From ZC4RG29 sp036563875 (GTDB lineage: Bacteria > Bacteroidota > Bacteroidia > Cytophagales > Cyclobacteriaceae): 64,000 nt of DNA. The translations under genes and the position numbers were made by a program. Under the pieces are notes generated by a model. The model was not told where the DNA came from and ran no database searches. It saw nothing but the letters and a program-made list of their open reading frames with translations. Below, one piece after another: positions 1 to 8,262 of this stretch (the stretch's first letter is position 1; each line of letters starts with the position of its first letter). The stretch is taken from positions 1 through 64,000 of the forward strand of contig DATCLO010000034.1 of NCBI GenBank assembly GCA_036563875.1, given 5' to 3'.

Positions 1-268
1 TCCTGACCATTTGATACGAAAGAAGCAACTAAAAAAAATAAAATGAGGGGAAGGGTTCTGGCCGGGAGAGATTGCTGGTCTGTCATGTGTGGCTGAGTGT
101 CCGTTTTTGCGACATAGTGGCCACAAATCTACTATCCGAAGTCATTTTTTCAAATTTATTTAACTGTACCTGAAACATTTTTATGATGCGATTTCCGCAT
201 ATTTCTTACGTCGACTGAACGTCTTCAAACACGCGGCTTCCATCGGTATAGCCAAAGACTGACCTGAG

Positions 269-1048
269 TTAATTTAGAAAGGGTTTAAATTGATGTCCCT
301 TTTCAACCACACCGAGACCAAACAATGCAAAGTCGTAACGAACGGGGTCGTCGGGGTCAAATTGCTTTAAGCGGTTTGTCAATTCAAGCGCAGTCTGCCA
401 ATCAGTCTGTTTTCGTTTGATCAACCCGAGTTTTCGCGCAACGCGATCCACATGAACATCGCAGGGACAAATGAGGGAGGCTGGTGAAATGTTGCGCCAC
501 AACCCGAAGTCAACACCGCGATCATCACGCCGTACCATCCAACGCAGGTACATGTTGAGTCGCTTGCAGGTCGACTTTTTCGCTGGGGTGGATATGTGCT
601 TTCGTGTGCGTGTGGGACACCCATCCAATGAAAAAAACATAGTATGAAATCGATCGAGTCCTGTTTCGATGGATTCGCCCTCAAACACTGTCTCCAGCGA
701 CTCATGATGGTTGTAGTACCAGTGAAGGAACGCGACAAAATAAAGGAGATCCGTGTCGTTAAACGTACGGTGCCGAAATCCCACCAGTCGGCGCAGATCC
801 GATTCACCATGATCCCTGATAAAAGCATAAGGTGCGCGATCCATCCGGTCCATTAACTCGTTGCACTTTTTTATTATTGTGCCGCGTTGACCCCAGGCCA
901 AAACTGCCGCGAACAAACCGGCTATTTCTATGTCCTGCTTGTGAGAAAACGCATGGGGAATTGACACCGGATCATTGTCGATAAACTGAGGCCGATTGAA
1001 CCGGTCAGCCAGTTCATCGAGATACGCCTTCAACGCCTTCTCCTTCAT
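269..1048 (-). CDS. TIGR02757 (DUF2400) family protein
   Basis: The protein has about 259 residues from the ATG at 1048; an in-frame ATG at 1069 would add seven. The segment FNRPQFIDNDPVSIPH near the N-terminus, followed by a GLFAAVLAWGQR stretch, is characteristic of the TIGR02757/DUF2400 family, and the length fits. The family is conserved in Bacteroidota and some other phyla, and no biochemical role is established that I know of. The C-terminal half contains CPCDVHVDRVARKLGL, which recalls helix-hairpin-helix DNA glycosylase-like folds; that resemblance is inference. The gene is divergent from the serine hydrolase at 1202 and has no visible operon partner. The first 268 bases of the window hold nothing I can identify. 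Confidence 0.85.
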   Translation of the reverse strand: MKEKALKAYLDELADRFNRPQFIDNDPVSIPHAFSHKQDIEIAGLFAAVLAWGQRGTIIKKCNELMDRMDRAPYAFIRDHGESDLRRLVGFRHRTFNDTDLLYFVAFLHWYYNHHESLETVFEGESIETGLDRFHTMFFSLDGCPTRTRKHISTPAKKSTCKRLNMYLRWMVRRDDRGVDFGLWRNISPASLICPCDVHVDRVARKLGLIKRKQTDWQTALELTNRLKQFDPDDPVRYDFALFGLGVVEKGHQFKPFLN

Positions 1049-1201
1049 TTTTGTATTTTGCCTCAGCATGCGACAAAGTATTCGCCAATTCCCGACTTTA
1101 ACAACTTTTTTGTTCCCATGACCTGTTCAATTGCTCCCCGTAAGGGTGTGCCTTCGCACAAGTGCATTCAATCGTTTTAGCGACCACGAAAACGGACAAC
1201 C

Positions 1202-2575
1202 ATGAAGATCGCCCGAAGAATTCTCGTGATTGCGCTGTGCATCATCATACTGTACGCAATCAGCTACGGCTGGCGTGCTGCGCCAATACTCACCGCCTAC
1301 GGCGCCAAGATCATGTGCTCGTGCGCTTTTCTGGGCAACCGCGACGCGCGCAGCATTCACGACTATGAACTGAAGCGTTTCCCGGTATCTCTCGGAAGCT
1401 ATCGCCTTAACCTTGAAGACTCATCGGCAACAGGAAATATCCTGGGCCTGGCACGCAAGAAAGCGATTTACCGGAGGGGATTGGGCTGTACGCTGGTGAA
1501 TGAAATCACAGAAGAGGAACTGAGAAATCAGGACATTCGCATAGGTATGAGAGCGCAGGTCGACACCGATACGATTCCATGGCCGCTGGGTGACAAACTT
1601 CCGGAAACGCGACATGAAGGGGTCGACATTAAACGTCTGGAGCAGGCTGTAAGCTCCGCGTTTGCTCCGAGTGGACCGGAAGACTTACGCAATACACGCG
1701 CGATCCTTGTCCTGTACCGTGGAGACCTTATTGCTGAAAGATATGCCGACGGTTTTGATCGTCACTCCCGTCACCTGGGATGGTCGATGACAAAAAGCGT
1801 GATGAATGCCCTCGTAGGTATTCTGGTCAAGCAGGGCAAACTGCAACTCGAAGCACCTGCACCTATTCCGTTCTGGCAGGAAGACGACCGAAAGTCGATC
1901 ACACTTAACAACCTCATGCAGGCATCCAGTGGTCTCGAGTGGGTGGAAGATTATGGCGGACCCAGCGATGCCACGTCGATGCTGTTCAAGAAAAAAGATG
2001 CAGGCGTTTTTGCTGCCCATCATCCGCTTGAATTTCCTCCCGGAAGTGTATTCGAATATTCGAGTGGTACTACGAACATCATTTCGTGGATCATACGTCA
2101 AACTGTTGGCGATGACGACTACTACGAGTTTCCAGTGAGGGAATTGTTCAACCGGGTGGGGATGCACAGCATGGTGCTTGAAGTTGACGCAGGCGGAACG
2201 TTTGTGGGATCTTCGTTTTCGTATGCAACGGCTCGCGACTGGGCCAGGTTTGGTTTGTTGTATTTGAATGATGGGGTTGTGGCAGGAGAGCGGATCCTCC
2301 CAGAGGGATGGGTCCGGTATTCCACCACTCCAGGTCCGGCCTCTGATGGTATTTATGGAGCACAGTTCTGGTTGAATGCGGGTCCGGCTGATAATCCTCG
2401 TGCACGCCCAATGCCGGATGTACCAACAGATACTTATTCAGCGGATGGTTTTGCCGGACAGAATGTATTTGTTATTCCTTCCCGCCATCTTGTTGTAGTG
2501 AAGCTTAGCGAGTCTCGCGGCGATTACCTCGACGATAACCGATTTCTTGCAGACATCATGGCTGCGCTGCCATAG
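1202..2575 (+). CDS. Serine hydrolase, beta-lactamase class C / 6-aminohexanoate-dimer hydrolase-like
   Basis: A 457-residue protein with one N-terminal hydrophobic segment (about residues 5-25), so membrane-anchored or exported. The catalytic SxxK motif is visible as S195-M-T-K198 in GWSMTKSVMNAL. A YSS motif follows in FEYSSGTTNIIS, as the YxN/YxS element of class C-type serine hydrolases, and GFAGQ near the C-terminus lies where the KTG-like motif is expected. The order and spacing fit the beta-lactamase/transpeptidase-like fold, closest in feel to NylB-type amide hydrolases and EstB-like esterases. The substrate cannot be told from sequence. The gene ends one base before the stop of the convergent gene at 2577. 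Confidence 0.85.
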   Translation: MKIARRILVIALCIIILYAISYGWRAAPILTAYGAKIMCSCAFLGNRDARSIHDYELKRFPVSLGSYRLNLEDSSATGNILGLARKKAIYRRGLGCTLVNEITEEELRNQDIRIGMRAQVDTDTIPWPLGDKLPETRHEGVDIKRLEQAVSSAFAPSGPEDLRNTRAILVLYRGDLIAERYADGFDRHSRHLGWSMTKSVMNALVGILVKQGKLQLEAPAPIPFWQEDDRKSITLNNLMQASSGLEWVEDYGGPSDATSMLFKKKDAGVFAAHHPLEFPPGSVFEYSSGTTNIISWIIRQTVGDDDYYEFPVRELFNRVGMHSMVLEVDAGGTFVGSSFSYATARDWARFGLLYLNDGVVAGERILPEGWVRYSTTPGPASDGIYGAQFWLNAGPADNPRARPMPDVPTDTYSADGFAGQNVFVIPSRHLVVVKLSESRGDYLDDNRFLADIMAALP

Positions 2576-2576
2576 G

Positions 2577-3875
2577 CTACTTGGGTGAGGCCGACGCGTT
2601 GTCGGATGGAGCAGCCAGTTCGCTGTCGCGCATAGTGGCGAAGACGATACGCGTTTTGCCTTCATCGTAACGCGTCCAGGCGGCGGCTATGATACCGTTA
2701 TGCACGTCGATGCCTATCCGATCGCCCGACGGCACAGAGGGGTCGGGAGTGAACGGCCGGTCGGAGATTTTCACATTATTGAACGTGGCGCCCTGGTCCC
2801 GTGAGACAGCCATGTACACGTCGGTTTGATTGTCGTCATAGTCGCGGCGATCGTAATACAGGATATACAAGTTGCCGTTCAGCGCATCGCTGGCTGCTGC
2901 CGGCATATATTGATGCTTGCCTTTGGCATCGTCGTTGACACGCGCGGCGGGCGTCCAGTTGTCGCCGTAGTTAACGGAGCGTGAGTACCAGATGTCCGTG
3001 TCGGTGGCACCGTTGCGCTGGTCGGCCCAAAACAGATTCAAAGTACCCGCATATCGTCCGGAGGTTTGGTTCATGAGCAGGACGGGAAGTCCTGCTGCAC
3101 TTGAAATACCGGGGATGTTCGGGTTGGTTCCGCCGACTTGCCTTTCTACTTCAATGTCGTTGGAAAGCCATATGCGTCCCTTGTCAAAGGAGCGGTCGAC
3201 ATACAGCTTTTGTTCGTGCGACCACGTGCTCACCCGGTAGCCGTCGCGCGAGATCACGACGGAGGCACCTTTAGGCGTCTCGTTCCCATCGCGGCAATCG
3301 CCTTCACGGCTGAGGACCGTAGGGGTTGACCACTTCTTGCCCTCCTTCGATTCCGAAATCATAATCCTGCTGTGGTGGGACGGGTCTTCGCTACCGTAAG
3401 CGTCGTATTGTGTCCAGACGACCAACAGCTCTCCGGATTTGGCATCCAACGTGACGGAAGGATTTCGGACTTCCGCTCCGGATGCCGTCATTGCCCCGGC
3501 AAAGCTCCAGGTTACGCCATAGTCTTTGGATACCTGGCAGGCAATTCGGTCGGAGCGTCCCTCCGATTCGCCGGAAAGGTGAAACAGATAGAGATCGCCT
3601 TTTCGGTCGCATACCAACACGTTGTCACCGTGGTTGGCGACTTCCGGACTCAGCTTGCAGGTTTCCCAGGTGGTTCCCCCATCGGAAGACCGGTAGACGT
3701 AACGGGAGGCGGCGACAATGATGACCCGGGGATTTTTCCGATTGATTACGACACTCGGCTCATGCTCCGACTCACCCTCGGGCGTGAGTACGACATTGTT
3801 GAACTGCGCCGTGGCCGCACCCGGCGCGAAGACACTTGCGGTGAAAACGATCAGACCAAACAACGTACGGCGCAT
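2577..3875 (-). CDS. Secreted BNR/sialidase-like beta-propeller protein
   Basis: Starting at the ATG at 3875 gives a clean signal peptide (MRRTLFGLIVFTASVFAPGA, cleavage after ATAQ); upstream in-frame ATGs at 3890 and 3914 are possible. The mature protein of about 410 residues carries repeated Asp-box/BNR motifs: SSDGGTTWE, SKDYGVTWSF, SFDKGRIW, NYGDNWTPA and SRDQGATFNN. These mark a six-bladed propeller of the sialidase/exo-alpha-sialidase superfamily. I do not see the FRIP motif or the arginine triad that a true sialidase needs, so sialidase activity is not supported; a glycan-binding or structural role is as likely. It is convergent with the serine hydrolase and followed upstream by a 600-bp gap. 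Confidence 0.8.
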   Translation of the reverse strand: MRRTLFGLIVFTASVFAPGAATAQFNNVVLTPEGESEHEPSVVINRKNPRVIIVAASRYVYRSSDGGTTWETCKLSPEVANHGDNVLVCDRKGDLYLFHLSGESEGRSDRIACQVSKDYGVTWSFAGAMTASGAEVRNPSVTLDAKSGELLVVWTQYDAYGSEDPSHHSRIMISESKEGKKWSTPTVLSREGDCRDGNETPKGASVVISRDGYRVSTWSHEQKLYVDRSFDKGRIWLSNDIEVERQVGGTNPNIPGISSAAGLPVLLMNQTSGRYAGTLNLFWADQRNGATDTDIWYSRSVNYGDNWTPAARVNDDAKGKHQYMPAAASDALNGNLYILYYDRRDYDDNQTDVYMAVSRDQGATFNNVKISDRPFTPDPSVPSGDRIGIDVHNGIIAAAWTRYDEGKTRIVFATMRDSELAAPSDNASASPK

Positions 3876-3914
3876 GCCTTCTCTGCTCATTCGGTTAACA
3901 GCGTTGATGAACAC

Positions 3915-4134
3915 TTCCCCACATTATTATTATATGTATAGCGTGATGACTTCTGGATGAGCCAATAACCTAATAATAGGGCAAAATAACCAGAAATCCG
4001 GGGACTCGTCTTAATAGAATATCACACCTCCCTCCCAAGAAAGAAAAATTGTTACATTTAACGCATCGAACCTGCCTACCTGTAGTCAGCCCCGACAGGG
4101 GTTACCCGATTCGTTAGGTTTAATGTTTTGCGCG
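3915..4134. other. Intergenic region without recognisable gene
   Basis: This is the promoter-proximal half of the 0.6-kb gap between the BNR protein (minus) and the coiled-coil lipoprotein (plus). I see no convincing ORF, RNA gene or repeat in it. It must hold the promoter of the BNR gene. Confidence 0.5.
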
Positions 4135-4296
4135 ATGGAAAAAAAAGATCAAGACCCCAGCATGGTCGCTTTGTTCGTTAGGCACTGTCTGCTCTTTCGC
4201 TCGAAAGAAAGGCTCTTTCGTTTCTTCGGAGTTTTCGTTTGGGTAGATCTGTTTATCCTCTTATACGCCCTTACACAGCTTGTTTCGTCAGTTTGA
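4135..4296 (+). CDS. Possible 53-residue small membrane protein
   Basis: An ATG at 4135 opens a 53-codon frame ending in TGA at 4294. The predicted peptide has a charged N-terminus (MEKKDQDPS), a basic middle (RHCLLFRSKERLFR) and one strongly hydrophobic segment (FGVFVWVDLFILLYALTQLV), the pattern of a single-pass small membrane protein. It sits in the leader of the downstream lipoprotein gene, 201 bp before its start. Its stop codon lies inside a 7-bp inverted repeat. No ribosome-binding motif is evident, which is normal for this phylum. It could equally be a chance frame; only conservation would settle it. Confidence 0.3.
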   Translation: MEKKDQDPSMVALFVRHCLLFRSKERLFRFFGVFVWVDLFILLYALTQLVSSV

Positions 4297-4302
4297 CGAA
4301 AA
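4286..4302 (+). promoter_or_regulatory. Inverted repeat at end of small ORF
   Basis: The sequence TTCGTCA-gtt-TGACGAA forms a 7-bp perfect stem with a 3-base loop and is followed by a short A run. It covers the stop codon of the putative 53-residue peptide. It may be a terminator, an RNA hairpin of the leader or a protein site. Confidence 0.35.
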
Positions 4303-4398
4303 AATCGGCGCGATTACCCAATGTGTGGAATAAAGGGACAACCCCCTCGAATTGCGCAACTGGGGTATAGTTCCGTTTAACTGCTATTAGCGTCATTT

Positions 4399-4426
4399 CA
4401 TCGACGAAATATGCAATTCGTCGATG
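4399..4426 (+). promoter_or_regulatory. 10-bp stem hairpin in lipoprotein leader
   Basis: CATCGACGAA (4399-4408) and TTCGTCGATG (4417-4426) are perfect inverted copies around an 8-base loop, about 70 bp before the ATG of the coiled-coil lipoprotein gene. There is no U-run after it, so a simple terminator is unlikely. A leader RNA structure or dimeric operator is possible. The core GACGAA/TTCGTC is shared with the hairpin at 4286. Confidence 0.45.
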
Positions 4427-4497
4427 GTTTCGACATGTTCCCAAGACCGGCGCATCCCTTTTGACGTAGGGTGTCAAACAATTAACCGAAACCGATC

Positions 4498-5247
4498 ATG
4501 GTAAAGAAATTCTTATTTGGGCTTTCCCTCGCCGTTTTGGCCTGGGGATGCGATAGCGGCGAGAAGGAACGTCTCCGTTCGCAAGTTGATTCCTTGCGTC
4601 TGGAGCTTGAGACGAGTCAGCAAATGGCCCAGTCGTTACAAGAAGTTGGGGCACTGATCGACTCGATCGATGCAAGCCGCAACTTGCTCCGTACTGACGT
4701 GGTAGAAGGTACCAACTATACCAACTATGCTGCAAGGCTGAAAAACATTAACGAGCATATCCGTCAAACGGAAAGCCGGATCACTGAGCTCGAAGAATCG
4801 CTCAAGAACTCCAAGGGTGCTGCTTCGAATTATGCAGCCAGCATTAAGAGACTGCGTGCTGACCTCGAAGCGAGGACTCAGCAAGTAGCTGCCCTGGAAC
4901 AGGAAGTTGAAAAGATGCGCGCAGAAAATGCGTCGCTCGCAAAGACGGTCAACGAAAGAGACTCCGTCCTCGTAGTGAAGGACGACCTGATTCAAATGAA
5001 GGAACAAGACATCGCAGCGCTTGAAACGCGGGTTGAAGAAATCAACACTGCCTCCCGCATGAGCCAGGCCGACCTCTACTTCGCTCAGGCTCAGGCTTTA
5101 GAAACTGCAGCATCGCGTACCAAATTCGCACCGCGCAAGAAGAAAGAAACTCAACGCGAAGCACTCGAGCTGTACAAGCTGTCGCTCTCGCTGGGTAAAG
5201 AAGAAGCTCAGACTCGTATCGATGAACTCACAAAAGAGCTTTCCTAA
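4498..5247 (+). CDS. Coiled-coil lipoprotein
   Basis: A 249-residue protein with a lipoprotein signal (positive MVKK, hydrophobic stretch, cysteine at residue 18 in LAWGCDSG). From about residue 22 to 190 it is almost entirely heptad-rich coiled coil (LRSQVDSLRLELE, LEQEVEKMRAEN and similar). The C-terminal 55 residues form a basic helical region (KKKETQREALELYKLSLSLGKEE) that resembles a single TPR-like hairpin. It is probably a periplasmic or outer-membrane tethering or scaffold protein; no family function is known to me. It has an unusually long structured leader and ends at a strong terminator (5281-5311), so it is monocistronic. Confidence 0.75.
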   Translation: MVKKFLFGLSLAVLAWGCDSGEKERLRSQVDSLRLELETSQQMAQSLQEVGALIDSIDASRNLLRTDVVEGTNYTNYAARLKNINEHIRQTESRITELEESLKNSKGAASNYAASIKRLRADLEARTQQVAALEQEVEKMRAENASLAKTVNERDSVLVVKDDLIQMKEQDIAALETRVEEINTASRMSQADLYFAQAQALETAASRTKFAPRKKKETQREALELYKLSLSLGKEEAQTRIDELTKELS

Positions 5248-5280
5248 TTCCTAATAATATAAGTCTTACCTGTAGCAAAG

Positions 5281-5311
5281 CCAGGCCCCATTCCAGGGGC
5301 TTGGTTTTTTT
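5281..5311 (+). terminator. Rho-independent terminator after coiled-coil lipoprotein
   Basis: CCAGGCCCC pairs with GGGGCTTGG (9 bp including one G-U) around a 6-base loop, followed at once by seven T residues. This is a textbook intrinsic terminator 33 bp after the stop codon at 5247. Confidence 0.9.
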
Positions 5312-5375
5312 GTGCCCGATTGAAAATGTGTACCTTGATGGAGGAATACTCAGGATACACATACAGAAACCAAAA

Positions 5376-6278
5376 ATGCTTCCTCAAGCTAAAATTCTTC
5401 GGGTATTTCAGTTGATCGCGTTGCTGAAGGGCGGTGGAAGAACAGTGGGGCAACTGGCCAGCCACCTGGAGACAACGGAGCGTACCATCTATCGCTACTT
5501 CAAACTGCTGGAGGAGATCGGATTTATTATCGATCAGGATTTTAACGGCCGATATTTTGTCCATCGCGAAGAAGGAGAAAACCCGGATGACCAGTTCACG
5601 CTTGAAGAGGTTAGCATACTCCGGCAGCTCATTCAAAGCGGTGCGGCGGGCCACCCTCTCCAGGAGGATCTCTTGCGCAAACTGGCATTCCACTCCGAAG
5701 CGCGCGATCTCCCGGAACAGTTTCTGAAATTGCGCGTAGCCAAACTCTTCCGCAGAATCAATGAGGCCATCGAAAATAAGCGGCAGGTCGTGCTGAAGCA
5801 CTACCACTCCGCCAACAGCCAGGAAATAACAGACCGGCTGGTTGAACCATTCCGGTTTGGCGAAGGGTTTCAGTCCGTTCAGGCACTCGACACCAAAGAC
5901 AAACAGTGCAAGTATTTTAAGTTGGAACGCATCGGCGATGTCGTCGTACTCGACAAACCCTACAAATACGAAAAACTTCACGAGCGCACCAACACGGACG
6001 TGTTCGGCATGAGCGGCCGCCGCGAAACGTGGGTCACGCTTCGACTCAGTCTCCGTGCCTACGTACTCATGCGCGAAGAGTACCCACTCACAATGCCATA
6101 CCTCGAAAAGGATGAGTCAACCGAAACCCGCACATATATCTTCAACGGCCCCACACTCAATTTCAAAGGCGTAGGGCGCTTCGTTATGGGACTGGCTGAT
6201 GAGATCACTATCATCGGTCCCGCTGAATTCAAAGCGTATATTAAGGAGAAGCTGAAGCAGCAGACGCTCTTGAAGTGA
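5376..6278 (+). CDS. WYL-domain transcriptional regulator (HTH_11 / DeoR-like)
   Basis: A 300-residue protein starting at the ATG at 5376 (MLPQAKILRVFQLI); an earlier in-frame start at 5301 lies inside the terminator and is rejected. Residues about 5-55 form a winged HTH of the HTH_11 type (GGRTVGQLASHLETTERTIY). The middle and C-terminal parts carry a WYL-type ligand-binding region (VEPFRFGEGFQSVQALD) and a WCX-like tail (WVTLRLSLRAYVLMREEYP). Such regulators sense nucleic acids or small ligands. No target gene is obvious from context. The stop codon is followed after five bases by a CTATGTG palindrome. Confidence 0.85.
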   Translation: MLPQAKILRVFQLIALLKGGGRTVGQLASHLETTERTIYRYFKLLEEIGFIIDQDFNGRYFVHREEGENPDDQFTLEEVSILRQLIQSGAAGHPLQEDLLRKLAFHSEARDLPEQFLKLRVAKLFRRINEAIENKRQVVLKHYHSANSQEITDRLVEPFRFGEGFQSVQALDTKDKQCKYFKLERIGDVVVLDKPYKYEKLHERTNTDVFGMSGRRETWVTLRLSLRAYVLMREEYPLTMPYLEKDESTETRTYIFNGPTLNFKGVGRFVMGLADEITIIGPAEFKAYIKEKLKQQTLLK

Positions 6279-6283
6279 CGCAC

Positions 6284-6353
6284 CTATGTGCCCTATGTGG
6301 TTCAAAAAAATCTTGAACCACATAGACCACATAGATTCACATAGGGCACATAG
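6284..6353. repeat. CTATGTG palindromic repeat, copy 1
   Basis: The left arm holds two CTATGTG units followed by GTTCAA, then a short A-rich loop. The right arm is the inverted complement starting TTGAACCACATAG and continues for four CACATAG units, so it is longer than the left. The outer units of both arms share CTATGTGCCCTATGTG. It lies between the WYL regulator and the tRNA methyltransferase. Confidence 0.85.
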
Positions 6354-6377
6354 AGGTGGAATCCGCGCATTAACCCA

Positions 6378-7082
6378 ATGAAATACGTCATGCAGTTCAA
6401 ACAATTTTCCATCCGTCACGATCGCGTGGCGATGAAGGTCGGGATGGATGGCGTGTTGCTGGGTGCATGGACATCCGTAGAAAATGTTAAAACGATACTG
6501 GATGTAGGAACAGGATCTGGTGTCATCGCCCTTATGCTCGCGCAGCGCACCACGGATTCGGTACGCGTCGACGCCGTTGAGATCTCTGACGACGCACACC
6601 AGGCCGCGGAAAATTTTAGTGCATCACCCTGGAACGACAGACTGCGCGCGTACCAATCATCTGTCCAGGAACTGGAAGTAGAGGAACCTTACGACCTGAT
6701 CGTGACCAATCCTCCCTACTACGTCGACGCGCTGAAACCTCCCGACCCCAGGCGCGAAAGAGCGCGCCACGATCGGTCGCTGCGCCATGATGAGATCGTA
6801 GCAGCGGCGAACCGATTGCTTAGCACCCACGGACGGCTTAGCATCATTCTCCCTCACGCCGAATCAAAATCCTTCGAAACCCTGGCCGCCCGGCAGGGCT
6901 TCTATTGCTCACGGGTATGCGAGGTTCAATCAAAACCTAACAAGCCGCCCATCCGCCGCCTGATGGAATTCGAAAGGACCCCCTACCCAACCCGCCGTTC
7001 ATCCCTCTGTCTGTTTGACATCAGCGGTGAACCTTCCGCCGAATACCGTTCACTTACAGCCGATTTTTATCTTAACTTCTAG
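6378..7082 (+). CDS. yfiC: tRNA1(Val) (adenine(37)-N6)-methyltransferase
   Basis: A 234-residue class I SAM methyltransferase. The SAM-binding motif I is ILDVGTGSGVIALML, and the adenine-N6 methylation motif is NPPYY. The N-terminal FKQFSIRHDRVAMKVGMDGVLLGAW block is diagnostic for the TrmN6/YfiC family, which modifies A37 next to the anticodon of tRNA-Val. Length agrees with the family. It stands alone between a CTATGTG repeat and the YceI promoter. I chose the first ATG; a second at 6393 is possible. Confidence 0.9.
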   Translation: MKYVMQFKQFSIRHDRVAMKVGMDGVLLGAWTSVENVKTILDVGTGSGVIALMLAQRTTDSVRVDAVEISDDAHQAAENFSASPWNDRLRAYQSSVQELEVEEPYDLIVTNPPYYVDALKPPDPRRERARHDRSLRHDEIVAAANRLLSTHGRLSIILPHAESKSFETLAARQGFYCSRVCEVQSKPNKPPIRRLMEFERTPYPTRRSSLCLFDISGEPSAEYRSLTADFYLNF

Positions 7083-7100
7083 AGCCAGTAAGAAAAACGC

Positions 7101-7130
7101 TTGTTTAAACACGCATTTTTACTACTTTAG
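7101..7130 (+). promoter_or_regulatory. Bacteroidota-type promoter of yceI
   Basis: TTG at 7101-7103, a 19-base spacer and TACTTTAG at 7123-7130 match the Bacteroidota consensus TTG-N19/20-TAnnTTTG with one mismatch in the -7 element. The yceI start is at 7155. Confidence 0.65.
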
Positions 7131-7140
7131 GGTAGTAAAA
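7117..7140. promoter_or_regulatory. Palindromic operator overlapping yceI promoter
   Basis: TTTTACTAC (7117-7125) and GTAGTAAAA (7132-7140) are perfect 9-bp inverted arms around TTTAGG. The palindrome covers the whole -7 element, so a bound dimeric repressor would block the promoter. The MarR protein encoded just downstream is the natural candidate; this is inference. Confidence 0.6.
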
Positions 7141-7154
7141 TCCAAACAACTCAT

Positions 7155-7727
7155 ATGAAAAAAACGAAATTCTTACTGATTGCGCTGCTAGTTTCGGGCA
7201 CTGCATTCGCTCAAACCACCTGGACTATTGACAAGGCTCACTCCAAGATCGGTTTCAACGTAATTCACATGGCGATTTCGGAAGTAGAAGGTGAGTTCAC
7301 CGACTTCGACGCCAAGGTGGTCAGCACGTCCGACGACTTCCACAATGCCGACGTAGAATTCACTGCAAAGGTCGCTTCCATCGACACGGAGAACGAGCGC
7401 CGCGACAATCACCTTAAGTCGGACGACTTCTTCAATGCTGAAAAGTTTCCTGAAATCAAGTTCAAGGGCAAGCTCGTTAAGGAAGGCAACAATTATAAAC
7501 TCAAGGGCGACTTCACCATGCGCGACGTTACCAAACCTGTAACCTTTGACGTCACCTACGGCGGCACAATCGACACGGGCCGCGGTATGAAAGCCGGATT
7601 CAAAGTCACCGGCACGATCAACCGCAAGGATTACAACCTTAAGTGGGATAGCCGTCTGGCCGGTGGTGAGCTCGTTGTGTCTGACGATGTAGACATCGTC
7701 TGCAAGATTGAAATGAACAAAGCCTAA
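7155..7727 (+). CDS. YceI family periplasmic protein
   Basis: A 190-residue protein with a signal peptide (MKKTKFLLIALLVSGTAFAQ) and a single YceI domain: TWTIDKAHSKIGFNVIHM at the start of the mature protein, the NAEKFPEIKFKG block in the middle and the TRD-like DFTMRDVTKPVTFDV strand pair. YceI proteins are lipocalin-like beta barrels that bind polyprenyl chains or amphiphiles in the periplasm. The gene has its own promoter with an overlapping palindrome and is followed by an intrinsic terminator and then by a MarR regulator. Confidence 0.93.
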   Translation: MKKTKFLLIALLVSGTAFAQTTWTIDKAHSKIGFNVIHMAISEVEGEFTDFDAKVVSTSDDFHNADVEFTAKVASIDTENERRDNHLKSDDFFNAEKFPEIKFKGKLVKEGNNYKLKGDFTMRDVTKPVTFDVTYGGTIDTGRGMKAGFKVTGTINRKDYNLKWDSRLAGGELVVSDDVDIVCKIEMNKA

Positions 7728-7745
7728 TGGCTCAGAAAATATTAA

Positions 7746-7767
7746 GCCCCCGGAGTAATCCGGGGGC
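7746..7767 (+). terminator. Intrinsic terminator between yceI and marR
   Basis: GCCCCCGG and CCGGGGGC form a perfect 8-bp GC-rich stem around a 6-base loop, followed by ATTTTCC. It lies 18 bp after the yceI stop and only 12 bp before the marR start, so marR expression depends on read-through or on a start within or after the hairpin. Confidence 0.85.
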
Positions 7768-7779
7768 ATTTTCCTATTC

Positions 7780-8262
7780 ATGAAGATTGAAGACGAAATA
7801 AAACAGAAGGCTTTCCACAGCATCCACCAGAAAGCGGTGGTGAACCTTATCTATACGTCTAACTGGCTGCTCGGTGCTCAGCAAAAATTTCTTTCCCTGT
7901 TCGGTATTACCACCCAGCAGTTCAACATCCTCCGCATCCTGCGCGGTCAGCATCCTAACGGAGTTTCTGCAACTACCATCAAGGCGCGTATGCTGGACAA
8001 AAACTCCGACGTCTCACGATTACTCAACCGACTTGTCAAGAAAGAACTGATCATTAAGAAATCCTGCCCCTCCGACAAACGCGCTACCGACATCTTTATC
8101 ACCGAGCGCGGCCTAAAAGTCCTGGACGAAATCAACAAGGAACGCCACAAAATCGACAACGTGCTTTGTCTTACCGATGCCGAAGCGGAACTGTTGAGTG
8201 ACTTGCTGGATAAAGCGAGAGGTACTACACCTTCTCCAATTCCTCTCTCACAAAATCCATAA
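7780..8262 (+). CDS. MarR family transcriptional regulator
   Basis: A 160-residue protein with the MarR winged-helix fold: the recognition region is ATTIKARMLDKNSDVSRLLN, and the wing is KKSCPSDKRATDIFITERG, including the typical D-x-R between the wing strands. MarR dimers bind short palindromes and respond to small ligands or oxidants. It follows yceI across a terminator; the pairing and the palindrome at the yceI promoter suggest it controls yceI and itself. Its 3' end overlaps the convergent M3 peptidase gene by 38 bp. Confidence 0.9.
   Translation: MKIEDEIKQKAFHSIHQKAVVNLIYTSNWLLGAQQKFLSLFGITTQQFNILRILRGQHPNGVSATTIKARMLDKNSDVSRLLNRLVKKELIIKKSCPSDKRATDIFITERGLKVLDEINKERHKIDNVLCLTDAEAELLSDLLDKARGTTPSPIPLSQNP

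Noticed and set aside
1..268. Gene or RNA in the first 268 bases
   Set aside because: No ORF of coding character and no tRNA-like cloverleaf was seen.
2577..3875. True sialidase
   Set aside because: Asp-boxes are present, but I cannot find the FRIP motif and arginine triad. Only the propeller fold is claimed.
5244..5981. 245-codon minus-strand ORF over the WYL regulator
   Set aside because: It is antisense to a gene with clear HTH and WYL domains, and its translation matches no known pattern.
6284..6353. CRISPR-like repeat array
   Set aside because: Units are 7-10 bases, palindromic and joined by short linkers. There are no unique spacers of CRISPR length and no cas genes.
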